Of a stretch of DNA of 64,000 nucleotides, positions 41,642 to 50,713 are shown piece after piece (position 1 is the stretch's first letter; each line of letters opens with the position of its first letter). This stretch comes from Paranoxybacillus sp035645275. Lineage in GTDB: Bacteria; Bacillota; Bacilli; Bacillales; Anoxybacillaceae. The notes under the pieces were generated by a model. The model ran no database searches, was not told where the DNA came from, and saw only the letters and a list, made by a program, of their open reading frames with translations. The translations under genes were made by a program, and so were the position numbers. The stretch covers positions 310,001 to 374,000 of the forward strand of contig DASQMX010000031.1 of assembly GCA_035645275.1 (NCBI GenBank), in the 5' to 3' direction.

Positions 41642-42130
41642 CCTATTTTCTTTTTCGAGTTCAAGCAATTTTTCTTTTACATCGATTCGATTCCCCGCAT
41701 ATCCAACTAATTTTTTATTTTTCCCAATGACCCGATGGCATGGCACGATAATCGCAAGGTTGTTCGCACGATTCGCCTGTCCAATGGCCCTTACTGCTTT
41801 CGGATGGCCAATCTTTTCAGCTATATCCGCATAACTGACCGTTTCCCCGTACGGAATTTCACACAATGCCTTCCATACTTTCTCTTGAAAAGCAGTTCCT
41901 TTCCATTTAAGCGGCAAATCAAATGTTTTTCGTTTTCCCGCAAAATATTCATCAAGCTGCTTTACAGCACTATGTAACAACGGGGAATCACTTTTCATCA
42001 TTGGTTGTTTTTGGCACAATTGTTGCCAATCCTCTTCAAAAAGCTCAATGCGGACAATTGCTTCCCCATCAGAAACAACATAAATCGGCCCAAGTTGTTT
42101 TGAGGTATAAACGCTATATTCCAAGTTCAT
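41618..42130 (-). CDS. ogt: Methylated-DNA-protein cysteine S-methyltransferase
   Basis: A 170-residue suicide DNA-repair protein that takes methyl groups from O6-methylguanine. The acceptor Cys131 lies in IIVPCHRVIG; RAIGQANRANN contains the Arg finger region and the C-terminal GNRIDVKEKLLELE is the usual ending. The last seven residues (KSCLIRV) are encoded within the arm of hairpin repeat copy 9. Its ATG lies inside the end of the kinE-like gene (17-base overlap), matching the kinE-ogt neighbourhood of B. subtilis. Confidence 0.95.
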   Translation of the reverse strand: MNLEYSVYTSKQLGPIYVVSDGEAIVRIELFEEDWQQLCQKQPMMKSDSPLLHSAVKQLDEYFAGKRKTFDLPLKWKGTAFQEKVWKALCEIPYGETVSYADIAEKIGHPKAVRAIGQANRANNLAIIVPCHRVIGKNKKLVGYAGNRIDVKEKLLELEKENRKSCLIRV

Positions 42131-44339
42131 CGTACTCCTCTTTCTCCCGCTCTGTTGGCAATGTAATATAAAACGTCGTGCCGACTCCTACTTGGCTTTC
42201 AACCTCTATTTTCCCTTGATGTTCCTCAATAATTTTATAACTTACCATTAAGCCGAGTCCAGTTCCTCTTTCTTTCGTCGTATAAAACGGTTCACCTAGC
42301 TTTTTAATTTTATCTTCAGGAATTCCGCATCCTTGATCAGTAATGGAAATTTGAATATGCTGCTCATCGATTGGTTTAATGGTTACTGTAATCGTACCGC
42401 CTTTTGGCATGACTTCAATGGCATTTTTTAGCATATTAATAAATACTTGTTTTAATTGGTTAGGCTCACAATAAATAAAAGGCAATTGTTCGCTGTATTT
42501 GGCGATAATTTCTACATTGTGCATCATTGCCTGCGCGCCTAATAAATCAATCGTATCTTTCATAATTTTTCTTACGTCATTTTGTTTATACTGAACGGCT
42601 TGTGGTTTTGCCAAAACGAGAAATTCAGTAATAATCGACTCGATGCGCTGCAATTCCGATGTAATAACATTGAAATACATCGAATAATCTTCTTTAATAC
42701 TGTTTTGCAACAGTTGAATAAATCCTTTTAAAGCTGTCATTGGGTTGCGAATTTCATGGGCAATTCCCGCTGCAAGTTCACCTACAACATTTAATGTGTC
42801 AGATTTTCGTAATCGTTCCTCTAACTCTTTTCGCTCCGTCACATCACGAAGCATCATCATGCTGACGCCGGGAATAATCTCTCGCTTTAACGCAAACTCG
42901 ACAATTTTTTGCTTCTTGTCATCAGAACTTAAGTTCATTTCTGCATAAGCTTCACCGATACGTTCGCACCGTTTAAGCAGTTTTTCAAAACTTTTCCTTT
43001 CTTTCTCGGAGATAAATTCACAGACGGGCTGATGAAGCAGTTGTTCCTTTGAGGCATTAAAAATTTCGCAGGCAATCGGATTCACATCAATAATTCGATA
43101 TTGATGGTCCCATAAAAGGATGCCATTCATTGCATGGTCAAAAATACTGCGAAATTTTTGTTCGCTTTCCCGTAATACCTTTTCCATTTTTCTCCTTTCA
43201 CTGACATTGCGGAAAATCGTTAAATGGTGCCCATCAACAACTCCGCGCTTTGATGTAAATTCAAGCTGCTTATCTTCTCCATTTGGCATATGGAAAGTAA
43301 GTTCATCGCGAATTTCTCCAACCATATAAAAATGCTGAACAATCTTCTCCACTTTTTTGTCTTTATAATCAATAAAGTCTTTCAAGTTCCGCTTTACGAG
43401 CTCATTAAGCGGCAATTCAAACGTACGGCTCGCTGCCGGATTAGCATTTAAAATCCTTCCAGAGTCATCACAAATAATAATCGCTTCATGCGCTTGTTCA
43501 AAAATAGCGCGGAACCTTTCTTCGCTTTTTTGCAGCTTCACCTCCATATTTTTCTTATCCGTTACATCGCGCATAATGGCCATATAAAAACCGCTATATA
43601 CATTTGAAGTTGTCGTCAGTTCAAACATTTTAACGGTTCCATCAAAAAGCACTAAAGAAAGCTCTCCTTTTGCCGTTCCCTTTTCCTTTAATTCGCGCAA
43701 AAATTTTTCGAAATCTCCCTTATATTCGCTGGCAATAAACTGCTGAAATGATAAAGAAAGCAGTGTCGTTTTGTCCAAGTTTAAACTCATACAGAAAGCT
43801 GGATTTACATCGATAAAGCGCCCGGATTCATCAAAAATAACAATTCCATCTACGGCACGATTAAATACATCCCTAAACAAAAATTCATTAATGGTTCGTT
43901 CGCGCTCTAATGCTTTTCTTGAGGAAATGTCCCTCATAATCGCTAAATCAAAATTATTAAAAGCATCTTTCTTAATAGAAAACTCAATATGTTTGATTTT
44001 TCCATTTTTTAATTTAATAATGAGTTCATCGCTAAATGAACCGAATTTATGTAACATGGAGCATTGAAATTGCAATATATCAGGTGGAACAAGTTCGAGG
44101 AATGTTTTAAAATTTTGACCGATAAGCTCTTCTTTTTTCATTTCAAACAATTTACATGCGGCTTCATTTACTTCCACAAATTCACTGTTTTGATTAAAAA
44201 TCATAATCGCATCTAAAGACCGTTCAAAAATGATAGAATAGCTATTTAATTGTTCCTTCAGCCACTTATTTTCTTCCTCTAGCGCTTTCACACTTATTTG
44301 CTGTTTTTGTTCTTCGCGTGGAGAAAGGCTGCTACTCAT
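42114..44339 (-). CDS. kinE: Multi-PAS sensor histidine kinase (KinE-like)
   Basis: A 741-residue soluble kinase with four PAS/PAC modules (about 30-145, 155-270, 280-390, 400-510), HisKA with His528 (AAGIAHEIRNPMTALKGF) and a HATPase domain (NMLKNAIEVMPKGG, DQGCGIPED, GTGLGL). Adjacent PAS modules are similar in sequence (FVEVNEAA, FIDVNPAF, ILNANPAA, IIDVNPIA), suggesting internal duplication. No membrane helix. Kinases of this type phosphorylate Spo0F in Bacillus; position beside ogt supports the KinE name. An N-terminal coiled coil is likely (EEENKWLKEQL). Confidence 0.85.
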   Translation of the reverse strand: MSSSLSPREEQKQQISVKALEEENKWLKEQLNSYSIIFERSLDAIMIFNQNSEFVEVNEAACKLFEMKKEELIGQNFKTFLELVPPDILQFQCSMLHKFGSFSDELIIKLKNGKIKHIEFSIKKDAFNNFDLAIMRDISSRKALERERTINEFLFRDVFNRAVDGIVIFDESGRFIDVNPAFCMSLNLDKTTLLSLSFQQFIASEYKGDFEKFLRELKEKGTAKGELSLVLFDGTVKMFELTTTSNVYSGFYMAIMRDVTDKKNMEVKLQKSEERFRAIFEQAHEAIIICDDSGRILNANPAASRTFELPLNELVKRNLKDFIDYKDKKVEKIVQHFYMVGEIRDELTFHMPNGEDKQLEFTSKRGVVDGHHLTIFRNVSERRKMEKVLRESEQKFRSIFDHAMNGILLWDHQYRIIDVNPIACEIFNASKEQLLHQPVCEFISEKERKSFEKLLKRCERIGEAYAEMNLSSDDKKQKIVEFALKREIIPGVSMMMLRDVTERKELEERLRKSDTLNVVGELAAGIAHEIRNPMTALKGFIQLLQNSIKEDYSMYFNVITSELQRIESIITEFLVLAKPQAVQYKQNDVRKIMKDTIDLLGAQAMMHNVEIIAKYSEQLPFIYCEPNQLKQVFINMLKNAIEVMPKGGTITVTIKPIDEQHIQISITDQGCGIPEDKIKKLGEPFYTTKERGTGLGLMVSYKIIEEHQGKIEVESQVGVGTTFYITLPTEREKEEYDELGI

Positions 44340-44647
44340 TGGTCCTCCCCCCTCCTTTTCTTAGAGGATTTCCGGAGTTTATCATTCATTTTATATTCTC
44401 TATAAATTTTTATAATCCTTCCAGAATTTTAAAATAATTTCCATTTCCATGTTACAATACGAATTTTAACGTAATATACCATAAATATATTCGTATTTCT
44501 AGGGCCTCGTTTCCTATTTAAGATAGATAAAGAACAGAACTTTTGCCTTTTCATTATTTTTTAACAGCCTTTTGGCGAGAATGTGTTATAATAAAATGTT
44601 GTTTTCTAATCAATACACTCTTTAAGGAATAAAGGAGTTTTGTATAA
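44340..44647. other. Divergent intergenic region, AT-rich
   Basis: This 308-base gap separates the kinase from the radical-SAM gene. TATAAT at 44587-44592 is a likely -10 for the radical-SAM gene, without a convincing -35. AAGGAG lies before its ATG. I see no repeat, RNA motif or small gene here. Confidence 0.5.
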
Positions 44648-46417
44648 ATGAACATTATTTGTACAACGTTAAATGCAAAATATATTCATACAAATTTAGC
44701 GATTCGCTATTTAAAAGCGTATGCTCAACCAGAGTTTGATATACAACTTGTCGAGTATACCATTAAGGACCCAGCGATGAATATTGTCATTGATCTTTAT
44801 CGGAAAAAACCGCATGTCATCGGGTTTAGCTGTTATATTTGGAACATTGAAGAAACGATTAAAGTCGTTAAAATGCTAAAAAAAATCGACCCTTCCATCA
44901 TCATTGTCGCTGGCGGTCCAGAAGTTTCCTACGATGTGCGTGAGTGGATGGAAAAGGTGACGGAATTTGATTTTATTGTTATTGGTGAAGGTGAGGAAAC
45001 GTTTAAACAATTTTTATTCCAACTGCATGATAAGAAAGATTTTGAAAAGGTACACGGCCTTGCTTTTCGTAAAGATGGAGAAATCATCATTAATCCACAG
45101 CGCAATAAAATCAATTTGGCAGAGATGCCGTCGCCGTTTCGCTTTCCGGAAGATATTCCGCATTTATCAAAGCGCATCACATATATTGAGACAAGTCGCG
45201 GCTGCCCATTTAGCTGTCAATTTTGCCTGTCTTCCATTGAAGTAGGAGTACGCTATTTTGACCGTGAGAAGATTAAGGATGATATTCGCTATTTGATGAA
45301 GCATGGGGCAAAAACAATTAAATTTGTCGACAGAACGTTTAATATAAGCCGCAGCTATGCGATGGATATGTTTCAATTCCTTATCGAGGAACACGTTCCA
45401 GGCACGGTATTTCAGTTTGAAATCACAGCCGACATTATGCGTCCTGAAGTCATTGAATTTTTAAATAAGGAAGCACCGCCTGGTCTTTTCCGCTTTGAAA
45501 TTGGCGTCCAATCAACCAATGACGAAGTAAATAAGTTAGTGATGCGCAAGCAAAATTTCGAAAAGCTAACCCGCACCGTCACAATGGTGAAAGAGGGAGG
45601 AAAAATCGCTCAACATTTAGATTTAATCGCTGGACTGCCAGAAGAAGATTATACTTCATTTAGAAAAACGTTTAATGATGTATTCGCACTTCGCCCAGAA
45701 GAGTTACAGTTAGGCTTTTTAAAAATGCTTCGCGGCACCGGCCTTCGCCTTCGTGCCAAAGAACATGACTACGTCTTTATGGACCATGCACCTTATGAAA
45801 TTTTAAGCAACAACGTTCTTTCATTTGAAGAGATTATTCGCATTAAACAAGTCGAAGATGTACTTGAAAAATATTGGAACGCCCATCGAATGGATGAGAC
45901 GATTGAATATTTAGTATCGCATGTATTCCCGACTCCGTTTGATTTCTTCCAGGAATTTGGAACATATTGGGACGAACAAGGTTGGGCGCGTATCGGTCAT
46001 CAACTGGAAGATTTATTCCGTCGCCTTTATCAATTTTTACAGGAAAAAAATATCGCAAGTCTTCCAATGATTGAGGGATTGATGAAATACGACTATTTAC
46101 GCAATCAAAAACATAAGCCGCGCAAACCATGGTGGGAGGAAAAAACAGATAAAAACTTACGCTCAAGCATTTACCAACAATTATTAGAAAAACCAAGTTT
46201 GCTTGGTGAGGAATTTGCATCGCTACAGTTAAATGAGAAAGAACTTTTTAAACATACAGTAATGGAAGTTGTGCCGTTTGACTTACAGCAATACATGAAA
46301 ACAAAAGAAGTACAGCCAACTCCAACCGTCATGATGGTTTATTTTGACCCTGTTCATTTAATGGCCAAAACTTATTTTGCTCCATTATCCTCTTTTCAGT
46401 CCGTAATCACAACATAA
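44648..46417 (+). CDS. B12-binding-domain radical SAM protein
   Basis: A 589-residue protein. Residues 1-130 form a cobalamin-binding Rossmann-like domain (IGFSCYIWNIEETIKVVKML, IVAGGPEVSYD); residues 170-400 are a radical SAM barrel with the cluster motif Cys186-x3-Cys190-x2-Cys193 (SRGCPFSCQFC); a C-terminal DUF4080-like region follows. Members often methylate or rearrange unactivated carbons; this one's substrate is unknown. It is alone between a kinase and small genes. Confidence 0.92.
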   Translation: MNIICTTLNAKYIHTNLAIRYLKAYAQPEFDIQLVEYTIKDPAMNIVIDLYRKKPHVIGFSCYIWNIEETIKVVKMLKKIDPSIIIVAGGPEVSYDVREWMEKVTEFDFIVIGEGEETFKQFLFQLHDKKDFEKVHGLAFRKDGEIIINPQRNKINLAEMPSPFRFPEDIPHLSKRITYIETSRGCPFSCQFCLSSIEVGVRYFDREKIKDDIRYLMKHGAKTIKFVDRTFNISRSYAMDMFQFLIEEHVPGTVFQFEITADIMRPEVIEFLNKEAPPGLFRFEIGVQSTNDEVNKLVMRKQNFEKLTRTVTMVKEGGKIAQHLDLIAGLPEEDYTSFRKTFNDVFALRPEELQLGFLKMLRGTGLRLRAKEHDYVFMDHAPYEILSNNVLSFEEIIRIKQVEDVLEKYWNAHRMDETIEYLVSHVFPTPFDFFQEFGTYWDEQGWARIGHQLEDLFRRLYQFLQEKNIASLPMIEGLMKYDYLRNQKHKPRKPWWEEKTDKNLRSSIYQQLLEKPSLLGEEFASLQLNEKELFKHTVMEVVPFDLQQYMKTKEVQPTPTVMMVYFDPVHLMAKTYFAPLSSFQSVITT

Positions 46418-46433
46418 AGCTCGCTGAACAAGT

Positions 46434-46485
46434 AAAAGGGCTGTCTCATAAGGGTCTGACCGTGAGCTTTTGAGACAGCCTCTTA
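46434..46485. repeat. Intergenic hairpin repeat, copy 10 (GTCTCA arms, short form)
   Basis: Arms AAAAGGGCTGTCTCA and TGAGACAGCCTCTT around TAAGGGTCTGACCGTGAGCTTT. It lies between the convergent radical-SAM gene and the small gene at 46491. Confidence 0.85.
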
Positions 46486-46490
46486 ATAAG

Positions 46491-46649
46491 TTAATCTTTT
46501 TTTTGTCTTCTCTTTGCTTCTTCGATTAACTCCATCATTTTATATGAATTGAAATCGCCTGTTTCTGTTCCAAATTCTTCGCGTAGAATATCGCGTGAAA
46601 TTGGGATAGTATGCCCAATCTCTTTATTTTTCGCCGTTTTTTTCGTCAT
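46491..46649 (-). CDS. Small charged protein (52 aa), unknown
   Basis: Starts MTKKTAKNKEIGHTIPISRD and ends LIEEAKRRQKKD. Strongly basic, no membrane segment or Cys. AAGGGGAATAAC precedes the ATG, and the gene lies two bases after the stop of the next small gene upstream, so the two are probably one operon. No family recognised. Confidence 0.7.
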   Translation of the reverse strand: MTKKTAKNKEIGHTIPISRDILREEFGTETGDFNSYKMMELIEEAKRRQKKD

Positions 46650-46651
46650 TG

Positions 46652-46807
46652 TTATTCCCCTTGTCTGCCTTGCTTTGAGTTTCGGTTTGCACCGCGAATC
46701 ATATCTTCTCCGCCTGCGTATTGTGCAGTAACTTCATCATGGGGCAAACTTTCCGTTGGTGTTTGATTGTTTGTTTTGGCTGCATCGAATCCTGCTTTTC
46801 GCTTCAT
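46652..46807 (-). CDS. Small polar protein (51 aa), unknown
   Basis: Starts MKRKAGFDAAKTNNQTPTES and ends RGANRNSKQGRQGE. Rich in Asn, Gln, Gly and Lys, with the composition of small acid-soluble spore proteins, but I do not find a known Ssp signature. GGAGGG lies 8 bases before the ATG. It forms a two-gene unit with the following small gene. Confidence 0.7.
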   Translation of the reverse strand: MKRKAGFDAAKTNNQTPTESLPHDEVTAQYAGGEDMIRGANRNSKQGRQGE

Positions 46808-46883
46808 AAAAAAAGCCCTCCTTCATTTTTTATCACGTTATTAATCTGTTCCAACAACTGCTTAATCATGAAAGGAATTTTGT

Positions 46884-47027
46884 TCATTTGTCATTTGTTT
46901 CTTTACGTTGATATGCAATCAAGACAATTTCTTCGCCTGTTTCTTCCCGCAATTTTTTCTCAAGTTCCTGCACTTTCGCTAGTGTAGTACTTTCTAAATC
47001 AGCAACTGGAAATGAAGGATTTTTCAA
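46884..47027 (-). CDS. Small protein (47 aa), unknown
   Basis: Taken from a TTG at 47027, which follows AGGAGGGAAAAAG; the protein reads MKNPSFPVADLESTTLAKVQ and ends IVLIAYQRKETNDK. One amphipathic helix (ELEKKLREETGEE) then a strand. An ATG at 47066 in frame lacks a ribosome site. No family recognised; codirectional with the two small genes downstream. Confidence 0.6.
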   Translation of the reverse strand: MKNPSFPVADLESTTLAKVQELEKKLREETGEEIVLIAYQRKETNDK

Positions 47028-47130
47028 CTTTTTCCCTCCTCTTTCATTTTTCTTAATGTCATTCAAAATGCACTTTTTTATTCATAACCGCCGTCATCAT
47101 GGACAAACTAAAATCGAGGTGATAATAACA

Positions 47131-47478
47131 ATGGAAAAGGAAAAAGAAGAAATACAGTCACCCATTTTGGATGAAACACAGCCGCACCAGATTAATGCTC
47201 CTTCTTTTAAAGGAACAGGCATAAAAATGCAACCGCCATTCGTTAATAAATACGGAGTGGTTATCGGTGATAGTAAATACAATTCCTCGAACTCCCCGCT
47301 TAATCAATGGAGTGAAAACACTGACCCAAGTGTTATGGCCGGAGACGAGTGGGTTCACCCAACGAATGACATCGGTTGGAATACAGAAGAAAACCGCGAA
47401 TTATTAGAGGCAAAAAGGCGACCACAAGGAGTACCATTTATGCATCCGAGTATCGATGTAAGTTATGATCAAGACTAA
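47131..47478 (+). CDS. DUF3905-like protein
   Basis: A 115-residue acidic, Trp/Pro-containing protein; the region FVNKYGVVIGDSKYNSSNSP then WSENTDPSVMAGDEWVHPT then NDIGWNTEENRELL looks like the DUF3905 family of spore formers as I remember it. Function unknown. ATG 47131 follows GAGGTGAT; an upstream frame to 47056 has no ribosome site. Divergent from the small-gene cluster. Confidence 0.65.
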   Translation: MEKEKEEIQSPILDETQPHQINAPSFKGTGIKMQPPFVNKYGVVIGDSKYNSSNSPLNQWSENTDPSVMAGDEWVHPTNDIGWNTEENRELLEAKRRPQGVPFMHPSIDVSYDQD

Positions 47479-47482
47479 AATA

Positions 47483-47583
47483 AAAGGATAGGCTGCCTTA
47501 TTGAAGGTGCGTTTTTCCTCAAACAATCAGATTTCCTTGATTGGTATTCAAGAAGACAACCTTTTTTGAGACAGCCCCTTTTG
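47483..47583. repeat. Intergenic hairpin repeat, copy 11 (decayed)
   Basis: Right arm TTGAGACAGCCCCTTTT is well kept; left arm AAGGATAGGCTGCCTTA has diverged, and the centre (CAATCAGATTT, CTTGATTGG) no longer carries the GGTCAGACC core. It follows the DUF3905-like gene. Confidence 0.6.
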
Positions 47584-47772
47584 TTGCACTTCAAATGAAC
47601 TCCCCGCTCCATGTTATGAATATCATTTTCATATGACTTTATCATCAAGATACAGATTCTTTTGTTTCTCTTCTTCCATTACCGAGTAGCAGAGAGTCAG
47701 TCCGTAGAAAATACTTTGTCGACAATTTCATGAATTTGTTATCAGCTACAACAAGAATAAACAATGTCCCTT

Positions 47773-47961
47773 CATATGTCACAAGAGACAATTTTCATAT
47801 CTTTGTGAGATACAAAATGTAAATTTTGCAACGTCTTCAATAAAAATAACAACTTACGGAGTTTCTCATCGATTTCCTCCATCTCAAGCGGAACAAAGCT
47901 TAGCTTGCTTACTCTGTATTACTGAAATCATAATAAATAATAACAACACAAAGATTCCCAT
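47773..47961 (-). pseudogene. Possible frameshifted small membrane protein
   Basis: On the minus strand MGIFVLLLFIMISVIQ begins at ATG 47961 and stops after 25 codons, while the next frame continues FVPLEMEEIDEKLRKLLFLL then KTLQNLHF to a stop at 47773. A hydrophobic helix followed by an amphipathic helix is a common small-membrane-protein plan, so one frameshift would explain the pieces. No good ribosome site. Outside this and hairpin copy 11, the 580-base gap 47479-48058 shows nothing. Confidence 0.3.
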
Positions 47962-48008
47962 AAGATTTTCCAGTATTTTTTATGCCTCTCCCTCCATTTT
48001 CACTAAAA

Positions 48009-48043
48009 AAGGATAGTTAGTCTTTCCAGGGACAACTATCCTT
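48009..48043 (-). terminator. Terminator of the MFS-alcohol dehydrogenase unit
   Basis: On the minus strand AAGGATAGTT and AACTATCCTT pair, followed by TTTTTTAG, 16 bases after the dehydrogenase stop. Confidence 0.9.
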
Positions 48044-48058
48044 CCGCTCCTCATTTTA

Positions 48059-49195
48059 CTATGGTTTCAGTACAACTTTAATGCAGTTGTCTTTCTTTTC
48101 ATCAAAAATTTCGTAAGCATGCGGTGCTTCTTCTAAAGGCAGACGGTGTGTAATAATATCAGTTGGATCAAATTTTCCTTCAACAATCCACTCGTACAGT
48201 TGCGGAATGTAATGAATGACAGGAGCTTGTCCCATTTTCAGCGTAATATTACGAGCAAAAAAATCGCCGAGCGGGAATTGATTATATCTTGCGCCATACA
48301 CGCCGACTAGCTGGACAGTTCCTCCTTTTCTCACCGCCTGTGAAGCTATGACAATGGCTCCCATTGCCCCACCATGCATTTTTAACGCTGAACCAATCAT
48401 TTCAAGCGCGGTCATTTTCCCATCTAAACCGACACAATCAATAACGACATCTGCCCCTCCACCTGTTATTTCCTTTATATATTCACCGACATTTTCGTAT
48501 TGTGTAAAATCAATGATTTCTACATTGTTCACTTTCTTGGCATGCTCGAGCCTATATCCAATGTAATCGACCGCTATAACACGTTTAGCTCCTTTTAACC
48601 AAGCAAATTTTTGCGTTAACAGCCCGACCGGACCGCATCCTAAAACAACAACAGTGTCGCCGTCCTTAACACCGCTACTGTCTACTCCCCAAAAAGCTGT
48701 TGGAATAATATCAGATAGAAACAGTAATTGTTCGTCTTCCAGTTCACAATCCTCTGGAACAACAAATGGCATAAAATTAGCAAACGGAACACGTAAATAT
48801 TCTGCCTGACCGCCTGGATACCCACCGAATGTCTCCGAATAACCAAAATATGCACCGCTTTCTCCATGTGGATTAGAAGTGTCACATTGGCTTTCTAAAT
48901 CATTTTGACAGTACCAACATTGCCCGCATGCAATCGTAAACGGCACAATGACGCGGTCACCTTTTTTCACTTTCGTTACACCTCGTCCTACTTCTTCGAC
49001 AATCCCCATCGGTTCATGACCGATAATAAAATCATGCGGCATATTTGGAATCATTCCATGAATAAGATGCAAATCGGAGCCACAAATAGCCGTACTTGTA
49101 ATTTTTACAATAATGTCATCATCCTTTAAAATTGAAGGGGCAGGTACATTTTTTACCTTTACATCTTTCATTCCTTGATATGTCACAGCTTTCAT
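48059..49195 (-). CDS. Zinc-dependent alcohol dehydrogenase (formaldehyde-dehydrogenase-like MDR)
   Basis: A 378-residue medium-chain dehydrogenase. Catalytic zinc ligands lie in TAICGSDLHL and GHEPMG; the structural zinc loop has four Cys (CGQCWYCQNDLESQC). The NAD(P) Rossmann motif is VVVLGCGPVGLL. The inserted loop resembles glutathione-independent formaldehyde dehydrogenases. Substrate unknown. Its ATG overlaps the stop of the MFS gene (ATGA), indicating a two-gene operon. Confidence 0.92.
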   Translation of the reverse strand: MKAVTYQGMKDVKVKNVPAPSILKDDDIIVKITSTAICGSDLHLIHGMIPNMPHDFIIGHEPMGIVEEVGRGVTKVKKGDRVIVPFTIACGQCWYCQNDLESQCDTSNPHGESGAYFGYSETFGGYPGGQAEYLRVPFANFMPFVVPEDCELEDEQLLFLSDIIPTAFWGVDSSGVKDGDTVVVLGCGPVGLLTQKFAWLKGAKRVIAVDYIGYRLEHAKKVNNVEIIDFTQYENVGEYIKEITGGGADVVIDCVGLDGKMTALEMIGSALKMHGGAMGAIVIASQAVRKGGTVQLVGVYGARYNQFPLGDFFARNITLKMGQAPVIHYIPQLYEWIVEGKFDPTDIITHRLPLEEAPHAYEIFDEKKDNCIKVVLKP

Positions 49196-50448
49196 GCTGA
49201 ATCACTTCCTTCCTGCGATGGTTTTATGGCTGTTAAAATCACAATACTAGCTAACAAACATAAGCCGGTTAACAAATAAAACATAACATTTATCGATTGC
49301 TTCATTAATAAAGCGATTATTGGCGGCCCTAAAGCAACACCGATAAAGCGCGTGGAACTGTAAATAGAAGTAATCGTTCCTCTTTCTTTCTTCTCAATCC
49401 CTTCTGTAATAAGGGCATCTAAACATGGTAACGCAACACCGATACCGATGCCGCTAAAAAAGAAAATCGTCAATAAAATCCATATATTTTCAAAAAAACT
49501 TAACAAAAATATGGCAATCGCTAAAATAGATAGCCCAATAAATATAAGCCATTTCATTAACACTTTGTTTTTGTTAATCTTTTTTCCAGCTATAAAAGCG
49601 GCTAAACAAAGCGCACCAAGGGGCAGTGCCAATGTAAATCCTTTTTTAACACCATTCATATGGTGTTGATCCTCTAACACGCTTGATAAAAAAAACAATA
49701 CGCCGAACAAAACAAACATTAAAATTCCACCTATAGCAAAAATTGCATAAAGCCAACGTCCTTCTCGCTGGAAAATTTGTTTTACTTCATGTAAAAACTG
49801 CTTCAGTGGCACTACTTCTTGAATCGTATGAGGAACTCTAATGAAAAATAACATCAGCACAATCGAAATCGCACAAAAGACAGGAAATGCAAAGAATGGC
49901 ATAAACCAAATGACTCCCGCAAGCAATGCTCCTAATATCGGACTAAGTACTTTACCAAATGTGTTTGCCGTTTCAATGATTCCTAAACAACTGCTTACTT
50001 CACTTTCATTTTTATACATATCTCCGACGAGCGGTAAAACAATCGGAGCTGCACCTGCTGCCCCGACTCCTTGGAGCATTCGACCAATTAAAATTAGTTC
50101 ATAAGGATTGTTCGCTTTCCAAGAAGCCCATCCAGAAATGATGCCGCCGATTGCTGCCAAAATTAAACTTGGAATAATGACTTTTTTTCGCCCAATTCGG
50201 TCGCTTAAATAACCTGCGATGGGAATTAAAATAATCGCAACAATCGAATATACAGTAATAATCATGCTCGATTGAAACGACGAAATATTTAACTTCTTCT
50301 CAATCGTCGGCAAAACCGGGATTAACATGGAGTTTCCTAGCGTCATCACTAGCGGGATCGATGCTAAAGAGACAATTGCCCATTGTTTTCCTTTAAGGCT
50401 ATCGTACTTTTGTTTATGTTGCTTTGTTGATACAAACGATCCGTCCAT
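49192..50448 (-). CDS. Major facilitator superfamily transporter (drug-efflux type)
   Basis: A 418-residue protein with twelve helices, the MFS motif GYLSDRIGRKKV after helix 2 and RMLQGVGAAGAAPIVLPLVG as motif C of antiporters. This points to proton-driven export of a drug or metabolite. It is coupled to the zinc dehydrogenase, so the pair may detoxify and export an aldehyde or alcohol; that link is inference. GGAATGTGATATGGAATGG precedes the ATG, a weak ribosome site. Confidence 0.9.
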   Translation of the reverse strand: MDGSFVSTKQHKQKYDSLKGKQWAIVSLASIPLVMTLGNSMLIPVLPTIEKKLNISSFQSSMIITVYSIVAIILIPIAGYLSDRIGRKKVIIPSLILAAIGGIISGWASWKANNPYELILIGRMLQGVGAAGAAPIVLPLVGDMYKNESEVSSCLGIIETANTFGKVLSPILGALLAGVIWFMPFFAFPVFCAISIVLMLFFIRVPHTIQEVVPLKQFLHEVKQIFQREGRWLYAIFAIGGILMFVLFGVLFFLSSVLEDQHHMNGVKKGFTLALPLGALCLAAFIAGKKINKNKVLMKWLIFIGLSILAIAIFLLSFFENIWILLTIFFFSGIGIGVALPCLDALITEGIEKKERGTITSIYSSTRFIGVALGPPIIALLMKQSINVMFYLLTGLCLLASIVILTAIKPSQEGSDSA

Positions 50449-50657
50449 TCCATATCACATTCCTACCTTGATTTATTAATGTAAGTTTTCTCGTACCGGT
50501 ACATCATGCTTTTGTTGTCTCACTTCCTGAAAAATGAATGCGCGGAATAAGTAATTAAAAAGCCATTTTTTATAATAAACAATCATAGCAGGCTCAGTAA
50601 TTTTATTCGTAATTTATCATTTCCTTAAGCTTTATTGTCATTCTGTAAAATAATAAC

Positions 50658-50711
50658 AAAAAGAGACTGTCTCAACAGTCGGGGGCATCCCCCTTATGAG
50701 ACAGCCTCTTC
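50658..50711. repeat. Intergenic hairpin repeat, copy 12 (GTCTCA arms, short form)
   Basis: Arms AAAAAGAGACTGTCTCA and TGAGACAGCCTCTT around a GGGGGCATCCCCC stem instead of the GGTCAGACC core. It ends the sugar ABC operon on the minus strand. Confidence 0.8.
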
Positions 50712-50713
50712 GT

